Shown piece by piece: positions 6,545-8,862 of a stretch of DNA of 8,862 bases. The DNA comes from Synergistaceae bacterium. GTDB lineage: Bacteria; Synergistota; Synergistia; Synergistales; Synergistaceae. How positions within the stretch are numbered: position 1 is the stretch's first letter; each line of letters begins with the position of its first letter. The stretch is from assembly GCA_012513245.1 (NCBI GenBank), contig JAAZCN010000012.1:1-8862 (forward strand), given 5' to 3'. The translations under genes were made by a program, and so were the position numbers. Below the pieces are notes generated by a model. It was given only the letters and a program-made list of their open reading frames with translations. It ran no database searches and had not been told where the DNA came from.

Positions 6545-7063
6545 GTGGCGAGAGAAACATCCAGTAATAAAAACTATAGCAGTAAAGGTCTTGAGCTATC
6601 AGAGCGTATAGTCTCGATCAACAGAGTCAGCAAGGTCGTAAAGGGCGGTAAACGTTTCCGTTTCAGCGTACTTGTGGTTGTCGGAGACGGCGTTGGCCAG
6701 GTAGGCCTTGGTATAGGCAAAGCCAAAGAAATTTCTGAGGCTATGCGCAAAGGTATCGAGCATGCAAAGAAAAACATGATCGATCTTAAGAAGGTTGGAC
6801 ATACAATTCCCCATCCTATAATCGGTAAGTTTGGAGCAGCAGAAGTTCTTCTTCGTCCTGCAGCACCGGGAACCGGCGTTATTGCCGGCGGAGCTGTGCG
6901 TGCGATAGTAGAACTCGGCGGAGTTAAAGACATACTGACTAAGGTCATCGGAAGAACTTCTAACCCGATCAATGTTTCCTATGCGACAATGTCTGCGGTA
7001 AAAAACCTGAGGACTCCTGAAGAGATTCGCAGGCTGCGCGGTAAAGACCGCAAGGAAGCATAG
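6545..7063 (+). CDS. rpsE: 30S ribosomal protein S5 (GTG start)
   Basis: S5 (172 aa, normal length) binds 16S rRNA at the mRNA entry side and affects decoding accuracy. The N-terminal double-stranded-RNA-binding-like domain (about 17-80) includes the loop [14 protein letters not shown] (25-38). That loop is intact, with no deletion of the kind known from spectinomycin-resistant mutants. The strand [20 protein letters not shown] follows. The C-terminal domain has the [23 protein letters not shown] motif and [10 protein letters not shown]. The end K-D-R-K-E-A is ordinary. Confidence 0.97.
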   Translation: MARETSSNKNYSSKGLELSERIVSINRVSKVVKGGKRFRFSVLVVVGDGVGQVGLGIGKAKEISEAMRKGIEHAKKNMIDLKKVGHTIPHPIIGKFGAAEVLLRPAAPGTGVIAGGAVRAIVELGGVKDILTKVIGRTSNPINVSYATMSAVKNLRTPEEIRRLRGKDRKEA

Positions 7064-7077
7064 GAGGTAGATCGACA

Positions 7078-7260
7078 ATGGCCAAAGTAACCATTACGTG
7101 GAAGAAAAGCACGATCGGCCGGCCTCCCCGTCAGGAGAGGACCATTAAGGCACTTGGCTTTAACAGGCTGAATGATACAGTCTGTCACGAGGATTCTCCG
7201 CAGATCATGGGAATGGTCAATTCTATCTCCCATCTGTTGGAATGGACTGTAGAGGAATAG
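7078..7260 (+). CDS. rpmD: 50S ribosomal protein L30
   Basis: L30 (60 aa, usual length) is a small alpha/beta protein of the large subunit. It shows V-T-I-T-W-K-K-S-T-I-G-R-P-P-R-Q at the start, I-K-A-L-G-F-N-R-L-N (23-32), a V-C-H-E-D-S-P-Q-I-x-G-M-V segment and the H-L-L-x-x-x-V-E-E end. L30 is absent from some bacterial lineages, so its presence is mildly informative on taxonomy. TAGGAGGT at 7062-7069, overlapping the rpsE stop, is the ribosome binding site. The position between rpsE and rplO is standard. Confidence 0.97.
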   Translation: MAKVTITWKKSTIGRPPRQERTIKALGFNRLNDTVCHEDSPQIMGMVNSISHLLEWTVEE

Positions 7261-7272
7261 GGAGGTACTGAC

Positions 7273-7719
7273 ATGAATCTTCATGAACTGTGTCCCGCAG
7301 AGGGTTCACGTAAAAAGAAGAAACGTCTTGGTCAGGGCGTGGGCAGCGGTAAGGGCAAAACCGCAGGCAAAGGGCATAAAGGGCAGAAGTCACGGGCCGG
7401 TGTATCGATAAAGGCCAATTTTGAAGGTGGTCAGATGCCTCTTGCACGCCGTATCCCCAAACGGGGATTCAGCAATTTTCGTTTTGCCGTAAAGTATGAA
7501 ATAGTCAACGTAGCAGATCTTGAAGATCGTTTTGAAGCAGGATCGGAAGTAACAGCAGAGAGTCTTTTTGCTCTCCGTCTGATATCGGGTGCAGACAAAC
7601 CGGTAAAGATCCTCGGTGTCGGCGAAATTTCAAAGAACCTTACCGTGCGCGCTAACGCCTACAGCGCATCGGCTGCAAACAAGATCGAAGCAGCAGGTGG
7701 AAAGGCCGAGGTGATTTAA
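7273..7719 (+). CDS. rplO: 50S ribosomal protein L15
   Basis: L15 (148 aa, normal length) is a late-assembling 23S rRNA binder with a long basic N-terminal extension that threads into the subunit. That extension carries the start M-N-L-H-E-L, then R-K-K-K-K-R-L-G-Q-G-V-G-S-G-K-G-K, T-A-G-K-G-H-K-G-Q-K-S-R-A-G-V and F-E-G-G-Q-M-P-L-A-R-R-I-P-K-R-G-F. The globular C-terminal domain contains V-K-I-L-G-V-G-E-I and the terminal A-A-N-K-I-E-A-A-G-G-K-A-E-V. The last codons carry the secY ribosome binding site, and the stop TAA touches the secY start. Confidence 0.98.
   Translation: MNLHELCPAEGSRKKKKRLGQGVGSGKGKTAGKGHKGQKSRAGVSIKANFEGGQMPLARRIPKRGFSNFRFAVKYEIVNVADLEDRFEAGSEVTAESLFALRLISGADKPVKILGVGEISKNLTVRANAYSASAANKIEAAGGKAEVI
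7708..7714 (+). promoter_or_regulatory. Ribosome binding site of secY inside rplO
   Basis: GAGGTGA lies in the last codons of rplO, 5 nt before GTG at 7720. The stop and start are adjacent (TAAGTG), consistent with coupling by ribosomes that terminate on rplO. Confidence 0.75.
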
Positions 7720-8862
7720 GTGTTAGATTCCTTCCGGGATGCCTTCAAACTGCCTGACCTCAAGCGGCGGATACTTTTTACACTTGCCGCGTTGTTCGTC
7801 TACAGACTTGGAGCACACATGCCGACACCTGGTGTTGATGCTGCTGCTCTAGGAAAGCTTTTTGAGCAGGGTGGTGTTTTAGGTTTCCTGGACCTCTTTG
7901 CAGGAGGAGCACTCAGCAGATTTAGTATTTTTGCTCTGGGTGTGACTCCCTACATTAACGCAAGCATTGTCATGCAGCTGCTCGCAGTTGTTGTGCCAAG
8001 TATTGAAAAGATGCAGAAAGAGGGAGAAGAAGGGCGCAAGAAGGTAGTGCAGTACACACGTTACGGCACTATTGCCTTCGCACTTATTCAGGCAGTCGGA
8101 ATGACAGGCTGGCTCAGGAATCTAGGCATATTTACAGGCAGCTGGATGGACATAGCACTTGTTGCTATTACTCTTACTACCGGTGCAGTGGCTGTTATGT
8201 GGCTTGGTGAAGTTATGTCGGACCACGGCATAGGAAACGGCATATCTCTACTTATCTTTGCAGGTATAGTTGTCAGGATACCGGAAGCGATGATCAGAAC
8301 TTTTACGCTGGTAAGACTTGGAGAAATGAACATACTGGTCGTACTTCTGGCAATTGCTATAATGGTTGCGGTGGTAGCAGGATGTGTAATGCTCCAGGAA
8401 GGTCAGCGCCGTCTCCCTGTACAGTATGCCAAGCGCATGGTAGGTAACAAAATGTATGGAGGGCAGAGCAGTTTTATTCCTCTGCGTGTAAATACAGCAG
8501 GGGTAATACCGATAATCTTTGCGTCATCGGTGCTTCTTTTCCCGTATACTATTGCTGGTATTTTTCAGCATAACTTTGCACAGATCATACAGAAGGCATT
8601 CAGCCCAAGCAGCCCCATTTATATGATCCTATACGTTGCGATGATAATCTTCTTCTCGTTTTTCTATACGGCGGTAGTTTTCAAGCCGGAAGATATTTCG
8701 ATCAACATGAAGAAGAACGGCGGGTTTATCCTTGGCATTCGCCCGGGCAGACCTACCACAGATTATATCGAAAAGGTAATGGGACGCATTACTCTAGGGG
8801 GAGCAGTTGCACTTGCGATAGTAGCTGTAGTCCCTACAATGATGACGGGGCTTATGAACATC
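7720..8862 (+). CDS. secY: Preprotein translocase subunit SecY, N-terminal 381 residues (3' truncated by window; GTG start)
   Basis: SecY is the inner membrane channel of the SecYEG translocon, which takes exported chains from SecA and inserts membrane proteins from ribosomes. I translated this open frame by hand. It begins M-L-D-S-F-R-D-A-F-K-L-P-D-L-K-R-R-I. Hydrophobic segments fall near residues 18-34, 68-92, 114-135, 144-166, 170-187, 204-226, 257-283, 302-322 and 356-380. These fit TM1 to TM9 of ten. The region after TM1 includes the plug area with F-L-D-L-F-A-G-G-A-L-S-R-F-S. The cytoplasmic loops that bind SecA and the ribosome carry E-G-Q-R-R-L-P-V-Q-Y-A-K-R (227-239) and G-I-R-P-G-R-P-T (339-346). 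Only TM10 and the C-terminal tail are missing. No stop or frameshift occurs in the visible part. Confidence 0.97.
   Translation, partial: MLDSFRDAFKLPDLKRRILFTLAALFVYRLGAHMPTPGVDAAALGKLFEQGGVLGFLDLFAGGALSRFSIFALGVTPYINASIVMQLLAVVVPSIEKMQKEGEEGRKKVVQYTRYGTIAFALIQAVGMTGWLRNLGIFTGSWMDIALVAITLTTGAVAVMWLGEVMSDHGIGNGISLLIFAGIVVRIPEAMIRTFTLVRLGEMNILVVLLAIAIMVAVVAGCVMLQEGQRRLPVQYAKRMVGNKMYGGQSSFIPLRVNTAGVIPIIFASSVLLFPYTIAGIFQHNFAQIIQKAFSPSSPIYMILYVAMIIFFSFFYTAVVFKPEDISINMKKNGGFILGIRPGRPTTDYIEKVMGRITLGGAVALAIVAVVPTMMTGLMNI

Noticed and set aside
6599..7078. 159-codon open frame on the minus strand across rpsE
   Set aside because: It is fully antisense to rpsE and its product resembles no family I know.
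8088..8333. 81-codon open frame on the minus strand inside secY
   Set aside because: It is a shadow of the SecY coding frame, which is continuous on the plus strand through this region.
1..8862. Search for a novel system, mobile element, CRISPR array or inserted gene
   Set aside because: Every stretch is accounted for by the standard S10-spc gene order, with gaps of 30 nt or less and uniform coding style. Nothing foreign is visible.

Overview
This window is a stretch of the bacterial ribosomal protein superoperon in which the S10 and spc clusters are fused. All genes are on the + strand, in the order rplD (3' end only), rplW, rplB, rpsS, rplV, rpsC, rplP, rpmC, rpsQ, rplN, rplX, rplE, rpsZ (zinc-type S14), rpsH, rplF, rplR, rpsE, rpmD, rplO, secY (5' part only). 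That is 18 complete genes and two cut by the window edges. The gene order is the textbook one, with no insertion, loss or rearrangement.

The coding is extremely compact. The largest gap between genes is 30 nt (before rpsH). rplD/rplW overlap as ATGA, rplO/secY abut with no gap, and rplP/rpmC are 1 nt apart. Nearly every gene has a strong purine-rich Shine-Dalgarno sequence (GGAGG or AGGTGA type), often over the stop codon of the gene before. I see no promoter, terminator, attenuator, RNA gene, mobile element, repeat array or CRISPR. The whole window therefore reads as the interior of one polycistronic transcript, with the promoter upstream (before rpsJ/rplC, outside the window). By family knowledge the operon should continue after secY with adk, map, infA and similar genes.

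Functionally, rplD to rplO encode proteins of both ribosomal subunits. They include the nascent-chain tunnel proteins (L4, L22), tunnel-exit proteins (L23, L29, L24), the core 23S binder next to the peptidyl transferase centre (L2), the 5S rRNA partners (L5, L18), and 30S head, mRNA-path and body proteins (S19, S3, S14, S5, S8, S17). secY encodes the membrane channel that receives exported chains from these ribosomes.

Organism: a bacterium with moderate GC content (roughly half, by eye), heavy use of Shine-Dalgarno sequences, frequent GTG starts and one TTG start, Cys4 zinc-type S14 and Cys4 L24. This suggests an anaerobic lineage near Synergistota or Firmicutes. Synergistota is my best guess, at low confidence and from general impression only.

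I found no undescribed biological system here. The points worth a second look are small: start-codon choices (rpsC, rplV, rplE, rpmC), a consecutive run of three non-ATG starts (rplF, rplR, rpsE), and some substitutions at normally conserved rRNA-contacting positions in L2, L22 and L18.
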